DNA of 64,000 nt from Vicinamibacterales bacterium (GCA_036504215.1 DASXVO010000028.1:124001-188000), one strand, 5' to 3'. Numbered from the stretch's first letter, positions 1-9,607 are shown. Translations and numbers: made by a program. Notes: generated from the sequence alone by a model not told the origin.

Positions 1-2
1 CA

Positions 3-986
3 GTAGCGGCCGTAGGCCTGCCCCGCGGCGTCTTCACTGCCGTTCACGGCGAGAGCCATGAAGTCGGCCTGTCCCTGGTCAGGCACCCACTCGTTCGCGC
101 CGTCGCATTCACCGGTTCGCTTCGTGGGGGGCGAGCACTGTTCGACCTGGCGGCATCACGTCCCGACCCTATCTCGGTCTTCGCCGAGATGGGCAGCCTG
201 AACCCGGTGTTCCTGCTGGCTTCGGCGCTCGAAGGCCACGCCGAGGAACTGGCTGAGGCATTTGCCGCGTCCATGACACTCGGCGTCGGTCAATTCTGCA
301 CGAAGCCCGGCGTTGTCGTTGCCGTGCGGGGCCCGGCGTTCGAGCGATTCGCGCAACGTCTCGCGGACGAGATCTCATCAGTGGCGCCCGGCCGGATGCT
401 CTCCCCCGCCTTGGCCTCGAGCTATCGCGCGGCGGTCGACCGTGTGCGCGCGCGGTGCGACGTGCTGGTCGCCGGTCGGTCGAGTGGTACTGGCGCGACT
501 TCCGAGGGCCACGCGGTTGTCCTCCGGACCACGATGACCCGGTTCGTCGAGGACGAGTGCTTGCGAAGCGAGATGTTCGGACCAGCGGCGCTCGTGGTCG
601 AGGCGGAGGACGATGGAGAACTCGAAGAACTCGCGCTGGCGTTACCCGGGCAACTCACCGCGACAATCCACGCCAGCGATCAGGAACTGGCAGCCAAATC
701 GGCGTTGGTGAGCACGCTCCAGCAGAAGGCTGGGCGCCTGGTGTTCAACGGTTTCCCAACCGGCCTCGAGGTGTGTCCATCGACAGAGCACGGGGGACCG
801 TATCCTGCGACCACCGACGCGCGATCGACCTCGGTCGGCACCGACGCGATCCTCCGGTTCGCCCGGCCGGTCTGCTACCAGTCGTTCCCGCAAGCGGTGC
901 TGCCGGTCGAACTGCGCGACAGGAACTACCGAGGGATTTGGCGGACCTTGAACGGCGCGCTGACGCGTGCCGACGTGGAGCGGTGA
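3..986 (+). CDS. Aldehyde dehydrogenase, 2,5-dioxovalerate type (5' end outside window)
   Basis: The reading frame is open from the first complete codon of the window, so the N-terminal part lies outside and only about 327 C-terminal residues are seen. The active-site segments of the aldehyde dehydrogenase superfamily are present: a glutamate in FAEMGSLNPVF and the nucleophilic cysteine in GQFCTKPG. The context FNGFPTGLEV and STEHGGPYPAT is typical of alpha-ketoglutarate semialdehyde (2,5-dioxovalerate) dehydrogenases, which oxidise the semialdehyde to 2-oxoglutarate in pentose and uronate breakdown. Another semialdehyde substrate cannot be excluded. No neighbouring sugar-catabolic gene is visible. 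The gene ends about 75 bp before tRNA-Phe. Confidence 0.85.
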   Translation, partial: VAAVGLPRGVFTAVHGESHEVGLSLVRHPLVRAVAFTGSLRGGRALFDLAASRPDPISVFAEMGSLNPVFLLASALEGHAEELAEAFAASMTLGVGQFCTKPGVVVAVRGPAFERFAQRLADEISSVAPGRMLSPALASSYRAAVDRVRARCDVLVAGRSSGTGATSEGHAVVLRTTMTRFVEDECLRSEMFGPAALVVEAEDDGELEELALALPGQLTATIHASDQELAAKSALVSTLQQKAGRLVFNGFPTGLEVCPSTEHGGPYPATTDARSTSVGTDAILRFARPVCYQSFPQAVLPVELRDRNYRGIWRTLNGALTRADVER

Positions 987-996
987 GCCAGGACGC

Positions 997-1026
997 TCGA
1001 CTTTGGACTCTCGAGTTCGGTATAAT
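997..1026 (+). promoter_or_regulatory. Probable promoter of tRNA-Phe
   Basis: A perfect TATAAT (1021-1026) lies 35 bp before the tRNA. A 4/6 match to the -35 element, TCGACT (997-1002), precedes it with an 18-bp spacer. Seen directly; assignment to the tRNA is by position. Confidence 0.55.
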
Positions 1027-1060
1027 CTCGGTTCCGCTGAGCGTTGCTCTTCCTCTCCGT

Positions 1061-1136
1061 GGCGAGGTAGCTCAGTTGGTAGAGCATACGACTGAAAATC
1101 GTAGTGTCGCCAGTTCGATTCTGGCCCTCGCCACCA
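1061..1136 (+). tRNA. tRNA-Phe (GAA)
   Basis: A complete cloverleaf can be drawn. The acceptor stem is GGCGAGG with CCTCGCC. The anticodon stem TACGA/TCGTA holds the loop CTGAAAA, giving anticodon GAA at 1094-1096. The T arm is GCCAG-TTCGATT-CTGGC. The discriminator is A and the CCA end is encoded at 1134-1136. Confidence 0.97.
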
Positions 1137-1145
1137 CCTTCCTCC

Positions 1146-1173
1146 TTCCTCCTTCATCCTTCCTCCTTCATCC
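1146..1173. repeat. Short polypyrimidine tandem repeat
   Basis: Two perfect 14-bp copies of TTCCTCCTTCATCC sit in a longer CCTTCC-type tract (about 1136-1176) between the tRNA 3' end and the end of the convergent gene. The last codons and stop of that gene are built from the repeat. Confidence 0.7.
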
Positions 1174-2265
1174 TTCGTATTTGGTGCTGCTCGGCGCCTG
1201 GTTCTCCCAGAGCGCGCGCCACAACGGGAGTAGACCCGTGATGACGCGGTCAATCGTGCGGACGAGCTCCACGGGATCGGCGAGGACAGCGGCATCCTCC
1301 GGTTGATCGGGCGTCAGCCACTTGCCAAAGAAGATCAACTCGCCACAGCCGGGGTCGGCATGCAGGAGCGCCTCGACTCCCTGCGGTACATCCTTGGGGT
1401 CTGGTCGCGGGCTGCCGTCGAGGCCCTGGAGACGGCCCTCCTCCTTGATCATCCAGCCGGAGTACAGGCTCCCACGGGGCGACGACAACAGCGATTGAAA
1501 ATGGCGGAAGTGCGCGCGCACGCGCACCAGACCTGCCGCGCGGTCGGCATCGTGGCCGCGGTCGTTCAGGTTGAAGCCAACGCCAACGCGAAGCCAATCA
1601 TCGCCGTGCCGGCTCCCGCCGAACATCCCGATATTGAACTGCGGCTCCCATCGTCCCCCATGGCTGAACGCGAACCAGTGGCCATGTTGCGCGTGCACAT
1701 CGCTGCGACTCACGCGGAACAACTGCTTGTGTCCCGCCTCGCGCACCGACGCCGCCTCGACGGCGGAGCCCAGGGTATTCACGCGTCGGAGCAGGTCCTG
1801 CACGCGAGGGCCGAAGCGCGCCGCGATGTCGCCCCGGGCGCAGAGGCACAACTCGGTGAAGGCTCGCTTCTCGAAGCCGGCGAAGCTCAGAGGAACTGGC
1901 TCGGCCGGCGCTGCCGCCGGGGCGGTCGCGGCTCGCACCGGCCGCGGCTCCGTGTCTTTAGCCACGCGCGGCGCACGCCGCACGCGCGTCGGCGTCACCT
2001 CCACCTGCATCGGGTGGCGCAGCCGTTCGACGGCCGCCAATCCGCCACCCGCGATGAGGTGGCGCGGGTCACGGCGGAGCACCTCCCGGTACTCGGTTTC
2101 GCTCTCGTCGAGGCGACCGGCCTCGAGCAGGCATCGGGCCAGCCGTGTACGCGAACCCGTGTCGTCCGGGTTCTCTGCCACGAGTTGGCGGTTCAATTCC
2201 AGCGACTCAGGGCCGAAATCTTGTGCAATTGCCAGGGCGCGCGCGCGTTCTTGTGTCGACGGCAT
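1168..2265 (-). CDS. TPR-containing protein of unknown function
   Basis: About 365 residues if started at the ATG giving MPSTQERARAL; a longer frame upstream lacks support. Residues about 10-85 form at least two tetratricopeptide helical pairs (LNRQLVAENPDDTGSRTRLA, then an EAGRLDESETEYREVLRRDP unit). A basic, Ala/Pro-rich linker of roughly 60 residues follows. The C-terminal half (HWFAFSHGGRWEPQFNIGMF, DWLRVGVGFNLNDRG) is a conserved-looking globular domain that I do not recognise. There is no signal peptide or membrane segment. It stands alone and is divergent from the histidine kinase gene. Existence is well supported by codon use; function is unknown. Confidence 0.7.
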   Translation of the reverse strand: MPSTQERARALAIAQDFGPESLELNRQLVAENPDDTGSRTRLARCLLEAGRLDESETEYREVLRRDPRHLIAGGGLAAVERLRHPMQVEVTPTRVRRAPRVAKDTEPRPVRAATAPAAAPAEPVPLSFAGFEKRAFTELCLCARGDIAARFGPRVQDLLRRVNTLGSAVEAASVREAGHKQLFRVSRSDVHAQHGHWFAFSHGGRWEPQFNIGMFGGSRHGDDWLRVGVGFNLNDRGHDADRAAGLVRVRAHFRHFQSLLSSPRGSLYSGWMIKEEGRLQGLDGSPRPDPKDVPQGVEALLHADPGCGELIFFGKWLTPDQPEDAAVLADPVELVRTIDRVITGLLPLWRALWENQAPSSTKYEG

Positions 2266-2427
2266 GCGCAAGCGTGTCACGCCAAGGGTGGCTGGTGCAA
2301 GCGCCGTCTGCGGTTCCAGTCGCAAACCCAGCAATTCGGTCTATACTGTGGCTCGCCCATCGCTCCTTCCGGGCGCCACGTCTCCTAAACTCCCGTGCTG
2401 ACGTCGTTGCCAGCGTGTGAGGCCTGA

Positions 2428-5400
2428 ATGGCAGACACACGTTCGACCCGACCGCCCCATCGCGCCGTGCGCAACTCAGCACGGACCGCATTCATCGGGC
2501 TGGCCCTCGCGGCGGCTGCCGTTGTCGCCGAGCCGGCCCAGCAGAAGTTTGTCCCGCCTCGGACGCTCGACCCGTACATCCGCTTCGAGCGCATGCCGAT
2601 CCCACGCGCGATCGTGTTCGAGATGATCCAGGATCGCCGTGGGTTCATCTGGTTCGCGACTGACAGCGGGTTGTACCGCTTCGACGGCTACCGTGCCCGG
2701 CTCTACCGACCGGAGCCGATAGCTTCCGGACTCCCCGCCTCGGTCTACAGCACGCAACTCGCTGAGGACGCGTCGGGCGCGATCTGGGTCTCGACCGACA
2801 ATGGCTTGGGCCGGGTCGATCCGATCACGGGCCGCTTTGTCGTCTATCGGAATCGCCCGGGCGATCCAGGGAGCATCGCCCGCAACGTGGTCAATGGCCT
2901 CCGGGTTGACCGCGCCGGCATCGTCTGGGCCGGCACGGTCGGACTCGATCGCATCGATCCGAAGACCGGGACGGTCACGCACTTCGTCAACCGCCGCGAC
3001 GACCCGACCACGATCAGCAGCAACGCGATCCACGACATCTGCGAGGATACGGACGGTACACTGTGGCTCGCCACCAACGCAGGTCTCGACGCGTTCGATA
3101 AGAGGACCGGGCGCGCGGTCCGCTTCGACCCGGCGCCAGCTGTCCGTGGGGCTGCCGCTCCGGTGCTGGTCAATCTCGTGAGATTGGCTGAAGGCAACCG
3201 GTTGCTCGTTGGCACCGAGTCAGGCGCGGTGTGGTTCGATCGGGCCTCGCATCGGTTCGCCCCGTTGTTGAACGAGAAGGGGCAGGTGGCCCCGGAGTTG
3301 CTCAGCTATATCAGGGCCGTCGGTTACAGCAGGGATGGCCGCTATTACTGGTTCGGCACCAGCGACGGCGTTGTTCGATACGAGCTGGCCACTGGGACGA
3401 CACAGCGCATCGTCGGGGTCCCGGGGGTCCCGGGCGCATTTGCGACGAATCAGATCCGATCCCTCCTCGTCGACGACGCCGGCGGCATCTGGGCGGCTCC
3501 GCAGGGTGACGCGGTCTACCGGTACGACCCCGGAGCATCGCCCGTTGCGTCCCTCCGGAGTGTCCCTGGCGCCGCCGACAGCCTCGCCCGCAACAACATG
3601 TTCGGCGTGGCCGAGGATGCAGCGGGCGCGCTCTGGGTGGGGACCGACGGCGCTGGAGTGGACCGGGTCGACCCGACGACGGGCCAGGCGCGGCACTTCG
3701 CCTATCAACCCGGAGATCCCAATAGCCTGCCCGACAACTTTGTTCGAAGCGTCGCGGTCGGTGGCGACGGCGCAATCTGGGTCGCCACGGTCCGGGGCGG
3801 CGTGGCACGGATCGATCCCGACACGAACAGGGTCACCCGATTTCAGCACGACCCGCAGCGTCCCGATGGTCTCGACTCGAACAACGTCCGCACCGTGTAT
3901 CGAGATCGCCAGGACCGGATCTGGATCGGCACGACCGAGGGCTCGCTCCACCGATACGACGCCGCCACCAAGACCATTCACCGCGTGCCGCTGGTGATCG
4001 ACGGGAACCGACTCTACGGCGTGCTCGACTTCCTGGTGGGCGCTGACGGCAGCTACTGGATCGCCACGTACGGCCACGGTCTGGCTCGAGTGAAGCCGGA
4101 CGGAACGATGAGCGTGTTCCGCACCAACCCTTCTGATCCCGCCTCCCTCAGCGGAGACAGCGCCTGGACGATCTGCGAGGACCAGCAGGGCACCATCTGG
4201 GTGGGAACCAGTTCCGGCCTGGATGCGATCGACCCGCGGACGTCGAGTGTCCGCCGCTACAGCGAAGCCGATCGTCTCGCGAGCAACGCCGTGCGGGCCA
4301 TCGTCGAGGACCGTGACCGTGCGCTCTGGGTCGCCACGGACCGGGGACTGTCGCGACGGGATCCGGTCACCGGCGAGTTCAGGACGTACACGGCCGAGGA
4401 CGGTTTCGTGAGTTCGTCCTTCTCCTACAAGACGGCGCTGCGCCTGCGCGACGGTCGCCTCTGTTTCGGCGGGGCCGACGGACTGATCCTCTTCGACCCG
4501 TCCAGACTGACCGAGAACCGCCTCGCGCCGCGCGTCGTGTTGACGGCCCTGATGCTCGGCAGCACGGTCGTGGACGTTGGGGCACCGGGCTCGCCGCTCG
4601 TGCGGGATATCGATCGGACGGATCCGCTTGTCCTTGGACCGCAGCACCGCTCGTTCGCCATTGAGTTCTCCGCGCTCAATTATCGTTTTCCCGCTAAGAA
4701 CCAGTTCCGGTACAGGCTCGATGGATTCGATCCGTCGCCCAACTGGAATCTGGTGGACAGTACCCACCGCGAGGCACGCTACACGGGGCTTCCACCGGGC
4801 GAGTACGTGCTCAGGGTCACTGGATCGAACAACGAGGGGATCTGGAACCGCACGCCTCGCGCAATCCGGATCATCATCGAGCCACCGTGGTGGCGAACGA
4901 GGACGGCTCAGCTGTCCTACTGGATGGTCGGCGCGGGCCTCGTGATTGGCTTCGTGCAGCTCCGGACACGCGCACACCGACGGGAACTGGCCCGCCAGCG
5001 GGCCATCAACGAGGCGCTGCAACGGCTTGGCGATGAGCGCCAGGACACACTGCGGCAGCTCGAGGCCTCACAGGCAGCGCTGCAACAGTTGAACGCCGAT
5101 CTGGAGCGGCGGGTCCAGAGCCGTACCGCGCAACTCGAGGCCGCCAACCAGGAACTCGAAGCGTTCTCCTATTCCGTTTCGCACGATCTCCGCACGCCGC
5201 TGCGCGCGATTGACGGCTTCTCCAAGCTGGCGCTCACAGAACAGGGAGAGTCGTTCCATCCGAAGACCGTTCGCTACCTCGGCCTCGTGCGCGAGAGCAC
5301 CGCGCAGATGGCGAGGTTGATCGACGACCTCCTGGCGTTTTCGCGCCTTGGCCGCCAGCCGCTCACCCGGCGAGAGGTGGACATGCGGGACCTCGTCGAG

Positions 5401-5874
5401 CGCGTGCTAATCGCACTCGCGGCGGAACGGGGCGAGCGGGCGATCACGATCTCGATAGGCGATCTTCCCGTGTGCGACGGCGATCGGGCGCTGCTGAAAC
5501 AGGTCTGGCTGAACCTGCTGGGCAACGCCCTCAAGTTCACCCGCGGGTTCGACCCAGCGCGGATCGAGGTCGGGAGCGAGGTCGTCGACGGCGTCGTGTC
5601 GTACTTCGTCAGGGACACGGGAGCTGGCTTCGACATGACGTACGCCAGCAAGCTGTTCGGCGTATTCCAGCGGCTCCACACCGCGGAACAGTACGACGGA
5701 ACCGGTGTGGGTCTAGCCATCGTACAGCGAATCGTGCATCGTCACGGCGGGCGCGTGTGGGCGCATGGTGTGCCAAATCAGGGCGCCACATTCTGGTTCA
5801 CCATTGGCCGTGACGGTCCGGCGACCCAAGATGGACAAGGTGAGGGAGGCGGTGATGAGCGGCGCCCCTGTTGA
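2428..5874 (+). CDS. Two-component-propeller sensor histidine kinase
   Basis: A 1148-residue membrane sensor. A signal-like segment (residues about 20-36) precedes a periplasmic region of many Reg_prop repeats of the pattern G-x-(I/L)-W-(V/I)-(A/G)-T-x-x-G-(L/V), expected to form one or two beta-propellers. A Y_Y_Y-type beta domain follows (about 700-815). One membrane helix (YWMVGAGLVIGFVQL) and a coiled coil link it to the HisKA domain, with phospho-accepting His919 in SHDLRTPLR. The ATPase domain has the N box (LLGNALKFT), G1 (DTGAGFD) and G2 (GTGVGLAI). Unlike many hybrid members it has no fused receiver; the next gene supplies one and overlaps its end by 20 bp. The ligand is unknown; such propellers often sense glycans. 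Confidence 0.92.
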   Translation: MADTRSTRPPHRAVRNSARTAFIGLALAAAAVVAEPAQQKFVPPRTLDPYIRFERMPIPRAIVFEMIQDRRGFIWFATDSGLYRFDGYRARLYRPEPIASGLPASVYSTQLAEDASGAIWVSTDNGLGRVDPITGRFVVYRNRPGDPGSIARNVVNGLRVDRAGIVWAGTVGLDRIDPKTGTVTHFVNRRDDPTTISSNAIHDICEDTDGTLWLATNAGLDAFDKRTGRAVRFDPAPAVRGAAAPVLVNLVRLAEGNRLLVGTESGAVWFDRASHRFAPLLNEKGQVAPELLSYIRAVGYSRDGRYYWFGTSDGVVRYELATGTTQRIVGVPGVPGAFATNQIRSLLVDDAGGIWAAPQGDAVYRYDPGASPVASLRSVPGAADSLARNNMFGVAEDAAGALWVGTDGAGVDRVDPTTGQARHFAYQPGDPNSLPDNFVRSVAVGGDGAIWVATVRGGVARIDPDTNRVTRFQHDPQRPDGLDSNNVRTVYRDRQDRIWIGTTEGSLHRYDAATKTIHRVPLVIDGNRLYGVLDFLVGADGSYWIATYGHGLARVKPDGTMSVFRTNPSDPASLSGDSAWTICEDQQGTIWVGTSSGLDAIDPRTSSVRRYSEADRLASNAVRAIVEDRDRALWVATDRGLSRRDPVTGEFRTYTAEDGFVSSSFSYKTALRLRDGRLCFGGADGLILFDPSRLTENRLAPRVVLTALMLGSTVVDVGAPGSPLVRDIDRTDPLVLGPQHRSFAIEFSALNYRFPAKNQFRYRLDGFDPSPNWNLVDSTHREARYTGLPPGEYVLRVTGSNNEGIWNRTPRAIRIIIEPPWWRTRTAQLSYWMVGAGLVIGFVQLRTRAHRRELARQRAINEALQRLGDERQDTLRQLEASQAALQQLNADLERRVQSRTAQLEAANQELEAFSYSVSHDLRTPLRAIDGFSKLALTEQGESFHPKTVRYLGLVRESTAQMARLIDDLLAFSRLGRQPLTRREVDMRDLVERVLIALAAERGERAITISIGDLPVCDGDRALLKQVWLNLLGNALKFTRGFDPARIEVGSEVVDGVVSYFVRDTGAGFDMTYASKLFGVFQRLHTAEQYDGTGVGLAIVQRIVHRHGGRVWAHGVPNQGATFWFTIGRDGPATQDGQGEGGGDERRPC

Positions 5875-6322
5875 GATCCTCCTCGTCGAGGACAACGAGA
5901 ACGACGCCGAGCTGGCGTTGTACGGCCTGCGCGAGCACCGTCTCGCCAACGAGATTGCCGTGGTCAGGGACGGCGTCGAGGCGCTCGACTTTCTATTCAG
6001 CACCGGCGCCTACGCAGCTCGGTCCACGGAGGCTCCCCCTCGCCTGATCCTGCTGGACCTCAAGCTCCCGAAACTCGATGGCCTCGACGTCCTTCGACGC
6101 GTGAAGACCGATCCCCGGACCCGCACGATCCCGGTGGTGATGCTGACGTCGTCGCGGGAGGAACGGGATCTCATCGAGAGCTACCGCCTGGGCGTCAATA
6201 GCTACATCGTCAAACCGGTCGATTTCGAGCAGTTCACGCAGGCGGTCGCGCAACTTGGACTGTACTGGCTGCTGCTCAACCAGCCCCCACCGCCACTGCG
6301 CGTCACACCCGAGGTCGGGTGA
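5855..6322 (+). CDS. Single-domain response regulator (Rcp1/CheY-like)
   Basis: The start is set by a GGGAGG ribosome-binding site just upstream of the ATG giving MSGAPVEILLVEDNEN, inside the end of the kinase gene. The 155-residue protein is only a receiver domain. The acidic pair is in VEDNEND, the phospho-acceptor is Asp68 in LLDLKLP, the switch Thr/Ser is in MLTSS and the Lys in YIVKPVDF. No DNA-binding output domain is present, as in the Rcp1 class that pairs with bacteriophytochrome-type and related kinases. The overlap with the kinase gene implies translational coupling and a cognate pair. The output target is unknown. Confidence 0.9.
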   Translation: MSGAPVEILLVEDNENDAELALYGLREHRLANEIAVVRDGVEALDFLFSTGAYAARSTEAPPRLILLDLKLPKLDGLDVLRRVKTDPRTRTIPVVMLTSSREERDLIESYRLGVNSYIVKPVDFEQFTQAVAQLGLYWLLLNQPPPPLRVTPEVG

Positions 6323-7095
6323 CCGTGCCTGGCACGGCATCGCGGCTCCGAAGACGACACCGTCTCCGCCCCCGGACGATCGTCGGAGCGTTGGTCCTCC
6401 TGACGTTCGTCGCCTGCTCGCTTCATCTCACCCTCTACTCGGCCGGTCGATTCCTGCTGATCCCGTTCACGACCCTGACGACGTCTGGAAATCGCCTCTA
6501 CGCCGACCCGGCGATTCCTGCGGACGTCCGGGTCACGCTCGAACGGGAGACAGTCCGTGCGCGCCAACGCGTCAAGGCTCTCTTCGGTGACGTGCGCTCG
6601 CGCCCGCTGATTGTGGCAGTCAGCAGCCCGCGCTATGCCCGCTTGTTCGGCGGGAGCCTGACCGGAACCGGACTGACGCACCTCTCGGTAGTCGGCTCGT
6701 GGATCCTCCTCTCGCCACGCGGCTTCAATGCCGACGTGATCGCGCACGAGTGGACCCACGCCGAGATGCGCGCCCGCGTCCGAACAGTGCGTTACGAAGC
6801 GATCATTCCTCTGTGGTTCAACGAGGGCGTGGCGATGCAGAACGACTGGCGGCCGGAGTATTCGCGCCGCGCCTTCGACCGGCGCCTCCAGAGTGACGCA
6901 CCGATCCGGTTGTCCGACATCGCGACCCCGGAGGGCTTTCGCGAGCACCGGGCGCTGGCGTACATGACCGCCAAGTTCGAGATCGAGCGCTGGATCTCCA
7001 TCACCCACCAGAAGGGCCTCGTTGCGCTGCTCGACGGCCTCTCGAGCCGCGAGGAGTTCGAAACCCGCTACGCGACACCGCCCTCCGGGTCCTGA
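6319..7095 (+). CDS. Membrane-anchored putative gluzincin-type metallopeptidase
   Basis: A 258-residue protein starting at a GTG that overlaps the response-regulator stop (GTGA). Residues about 20-45 form a single N-terminal membrane segment after a basic leader. The external part has a zinc motif HEWTH (His143-Glu144-His147) and a downstream WFNEG whose Glu169 is placed as the third zinc ligand of gluzincin peptidases. I do not recognise a named family. Coupling to a sensor kinase and regulator suggests that it is part of the same response or acts on its signal, but this is inference. Confidence 0.7.
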   Translation: MTVPGTASRLRRRHRLRPRTIVGALVLLTFVACSLHLTLYSAGRFLLIPFTTLTTSGNRLYADPAIPADVRVTLERETVRARQRVKALFGDVRSRPLIVAVSSPRYARLFGGSLTGTGLTHLSVVGSWILLSPRGFNADVIAHEWTHAEMRARVRTVRYEAIIPLWFNEGVAMQNDWRPEYSRRAFDRRLQSDAPIRLSDIATPEGFREHRALAYMTAKFEIERWISITHQKGLVALLDGLSSREEFETRYATPPSGS

Positions 7096-7131
7096 CTCCT
7101 GTACAATTCCCCTGCTCCTCAAGGAGGGCTC

Positions 7132-9570
7132 ATGGCACTCATCGGACGGTTGGTCAGGTCTGGTCTCCCTCTCATCTTCCTCACGCTCGTCGGCGGAGCG
7201 CTTCCGACGATGCTCACGGCCCGAGCTGCGCAGGATCCTCAGCGCGTCACGTCCACGGATCCGGCGCTCCGCTTGAACGGCTTCAAGCAGCACGAGACGA
7301 TGGCACAGGCCTCACCGTTCAAGGATGTCAAGTGGCAATGGGTCGGGCCGCGGAACGTCAGCGGTCGCTGCGTCGACATCGCGGTTGCCGCGCCGCGCGG
7401 CAAGTACTATGCAATCTACGTCGCCACCGCAACCGGCGGCCTGTGGAAGACGGAGAATGAGGCAACCACCTGGCAGCCCGTCTTTCAGAACGGCCCGGCC
7501 ACGACCATCGGGGACGTCACCATCGCCCCGTCGAACCCCGCCATCGTGTGGATGGGAACCGGCGAGGCCAACATCTTCCGAAGCTCGCAGGCAGGGATCG
7601 GGGTGTACAAGTCGGTGGACGCGGGCAAGACCTGGCAGCACATGGGCCTGGCCGACACCTACACAATTCCGCGAATCGTCATTCACCCCACGAACCCGGA
7701 CATCGTCTACGTGGCCGCCTCCGGCCACGAGTGGACCACGAACGCCGAGCGTGGCATCTACAAGACGGCGGACGGCGGAAGGACCTGGCAGAAGGTCCTG
7801 TTCGTCGACGCGACGACGGGGGCGATCGACCTCGTGATGGATCCATCCGACCCGAACACGCTCTACGCGGCCACCTGGCAGCGGACCCGGCTCAAGTGGA
7901 ATGACCCACGGAATTTCGCGGACTACTCGGGAAGCGGCATCCAGAAGACCACTGACGGCGGCAAGACGTGGAGGGCCATCAACGCCGGCCTGCCCGCTCC
8001 GAAGCATCGCGGCCGGATCGGTCTCGATGTCTGTCTGACGCGGTCGAACACCCTGTACGCGCTGGTGGACAACTACGAAGTCGCGCGCGAGCCGACCGAA
8101 GAAGAGAAGACCGATCCCTACGGCATTCCATCGAGCGGGTACATCAAGGGCGCGACGGTCTATCGCTCGGATGACAAGGGCGAGCACTGGACCCAGGTGA
8201 GCGGCATGGCGAGTCCGGAGCAGAAGAAGTTCATGGAGCGCAGTTCCAACACCTACGGGTGGGTGTTCGGACAGATCCGCGTCGATCCAAACGACGTGAA
8301 TACTGTTTACACCATGGGCCTTGGCCTCAACGTATCGAATGACGGGGGGAAGACGTTCCGAAGCCTCGACACACCCGGCGGCGACCATCACGGCCTGTGG
8401 ATCGATCCCGCCAATTCGAACTACCTCGTCAACGTGTTCGACCAGGGTCTTGCGATCTCGTACGACCGCGGCAAGACGTGGAAGCACGCCCTTGGCGGGC
8501 CCCGCGTGATGGGGGCGGCCGAGGCCTATCAGCAGAATCTCCCGGTCACGCAGTTCTTCAACGTCGCCTTCGACATGGCCACGCCATTCCACGTCTATGG
8601 CTCGTCGCAGGACCACGGCAGCTTCCGTGGCATCGTCGACCTGTCGGCTGGCCGAGACAAGATTCCGGCGATCGACTTCGAGGAAACTCCCGGAGGTGAG
8701 GGCTCGACCCACGCGATCGACCCGTCCAATCCGAACATCGTCTACTCGTCGGGTTTCTACGGGACCCTCTCTCGCACCGACCTGAGCATCTCGGGGAGGA
8801 ACCGGAGCAAGGACCTCCTCCCGGCGCGCTACCCTGACGAATCGTCGTTCCGCGGCGAATGGCTCGCGCCGACCATCCTGTCGCCGCACAGCGGCAGCAT
8901 CCTCTACCACGGCATGCAGTACGTGTTGATGTCGCGCGACCACGGCGACACGTGGGAGGTCATCAGCCCCGACCTGACCCGTGGCGCCGCGACGGAGAAG
9001 GGCGACATCCCGTATCACACAATCTTCGCCTTGTCCGAGTCACCCCTCCGGCCCGGTCTGCTCTATGCCGGCACGGACGACGGGCGGGTGCACGTGACGA
9101 AGGATGGCGGAAAGACCTGGGCGGAGATTTCTGCCGGGGCGGCACCTCGACGGTGGGTTTCGCGGCTCATCGCGTCGGCCTACAGCCTGGGTACCGTCTA
9201 CATGACTCAGAACGGCAAGCGTGATGACGACTTCACACCCTACGTCTGGAAGTCGATCGACTTCGGCAAGACGTGGACGAGCATTGCGTCTGGCATCCCG
9301 CTTGGGCCCGTCAACGTGATCCGAGAAGACCCGGTGGACAAGCAGATCCTGTACGTCGGGACGGATACTGGCGTCTACGTGACGACCGACGGAGGAAAGA
9401 GCTGGTCGGTCCTGGGCGGCGGCCTCCCGACCACTTACGTGCACGACCTGGTCATCCATCCGCGCGACAACGTGATCGTCATCGCCACGCACGGCCGCGG
9501 CATGTGGGCACTCGACGCCAACGCGATCAACAAGAAGGCGGAACGAAGACAGCGGTTCGAGGGACAGTGA
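7132..9570 (+). CDS. Secreted BNR/Asp-box repeat (sortilin/VPS10-like) protein
   Basis: An 812-residue exported protein with a signal peptide ending near AAQDPQ and a strong ribosome-binding site (AAGGAGG). About ten Asp-box motifs of the pattern S/T-x-D-x-G-x-T-W are spread along it (for example KTADGGRTWQK, VTKDGGKTWAE, VTTDGGKSWSV), giving a large beta-propeller of the sortilin/BNR type. Such proteins are often annotated as glycosyl hydrolases because sialidases share Asp boxes, but no sialidase arginine triad is evident, so enzymatic activity is not claimed. Many copies are typical of Acidobacteriota. It may be co-transcribed with the three upstream genes (36-bp gap). Confidence 0.85.
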   Translation: MALIGRLVRSGLPLIFLTLVGGALPTMLTARAAQDPQRVTSTDPALRLNGFKQHETMAQASPFKDVKWQWVGPRNVSGRCVDIAVAAPRGKYYAIYVATATGGLWKTENEATTWQPVFQNGPATTIGDVTIAPSNPAIVWMGTGEANIFRSSQAGIGVYKSVDAGKTWQHMGLADTYTIPRIVIHPTNPDIVYVAASGHEWTTNAERGIYKTADGGRTWQKVLFVDATTGAIDLVMDPSDPNTLYAATWQRTRLKWNDPRNFADYSGSGIQKTTDGGKTWRAINAGLPAPKHRGRIGLDVCLTRSNTLYALVDNYEVAREPTEEEKTDPYGIPSSGYIKGATVYRSDDKGEHWTQVSGMASPEQKKFMERSSNTYGWVFGQIRVDPNDVNTVYTMGLGLNVSNDGGKTFRSLDTPGGDHHGLWIDPANSNYLVNVFDQGLAISYDRGKTWKHALGGPRVMGAAEAYQQNLPVTQFFNVAFDMATPFHVYGSSQDHGSFRGIVDLSAGRDKIPAIDFEETPGGEGSTHAIDPSNPNIVYSSGFYGTLSRTDLSISGRNRSKDLLPARYPDESSFRGEWLAPTILSPHSGSILYHGMQYVLMSRDHGDTWEVISPDLTRGAATEKGDIPYHTIFALSESPLRPGLLYAGTDDGRVHVTKDGGKTWAEISAGAAPRRWVSRLIASAYSLGTVYMTQNGKRDDDFTPYVWKSIDFGKTWTSIASGIPLGPVNVIREDPVDKQILYVGTDTGVYVTTDGGKSWSVLGGGLPTTYVHDLVIHPRDNVIVIATHGRGMWALDANAINKKAERRQRFEGQ

Positions 9571-9607
9571 ACCCGCGTCCGGGCGAACGCGCGGGGACGA
9601 CGAGAAT

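Noticed and set aside
3220-5022. Long minus-strand open frame of 600 codons opposite the histidine kinase
   Set aside because: It is a mirror of high-GC coding sequence; its product is low-complexity and has no domain, while the plus-strand product has complete kinase motifs.
7115-7130. Small CTCC/GGAG hairpin that could hide the BNR gene's ribosome-binding site
   Set aside because: Only 4 bp with a 4-nt loop; too weak to defend as a regulatory element.
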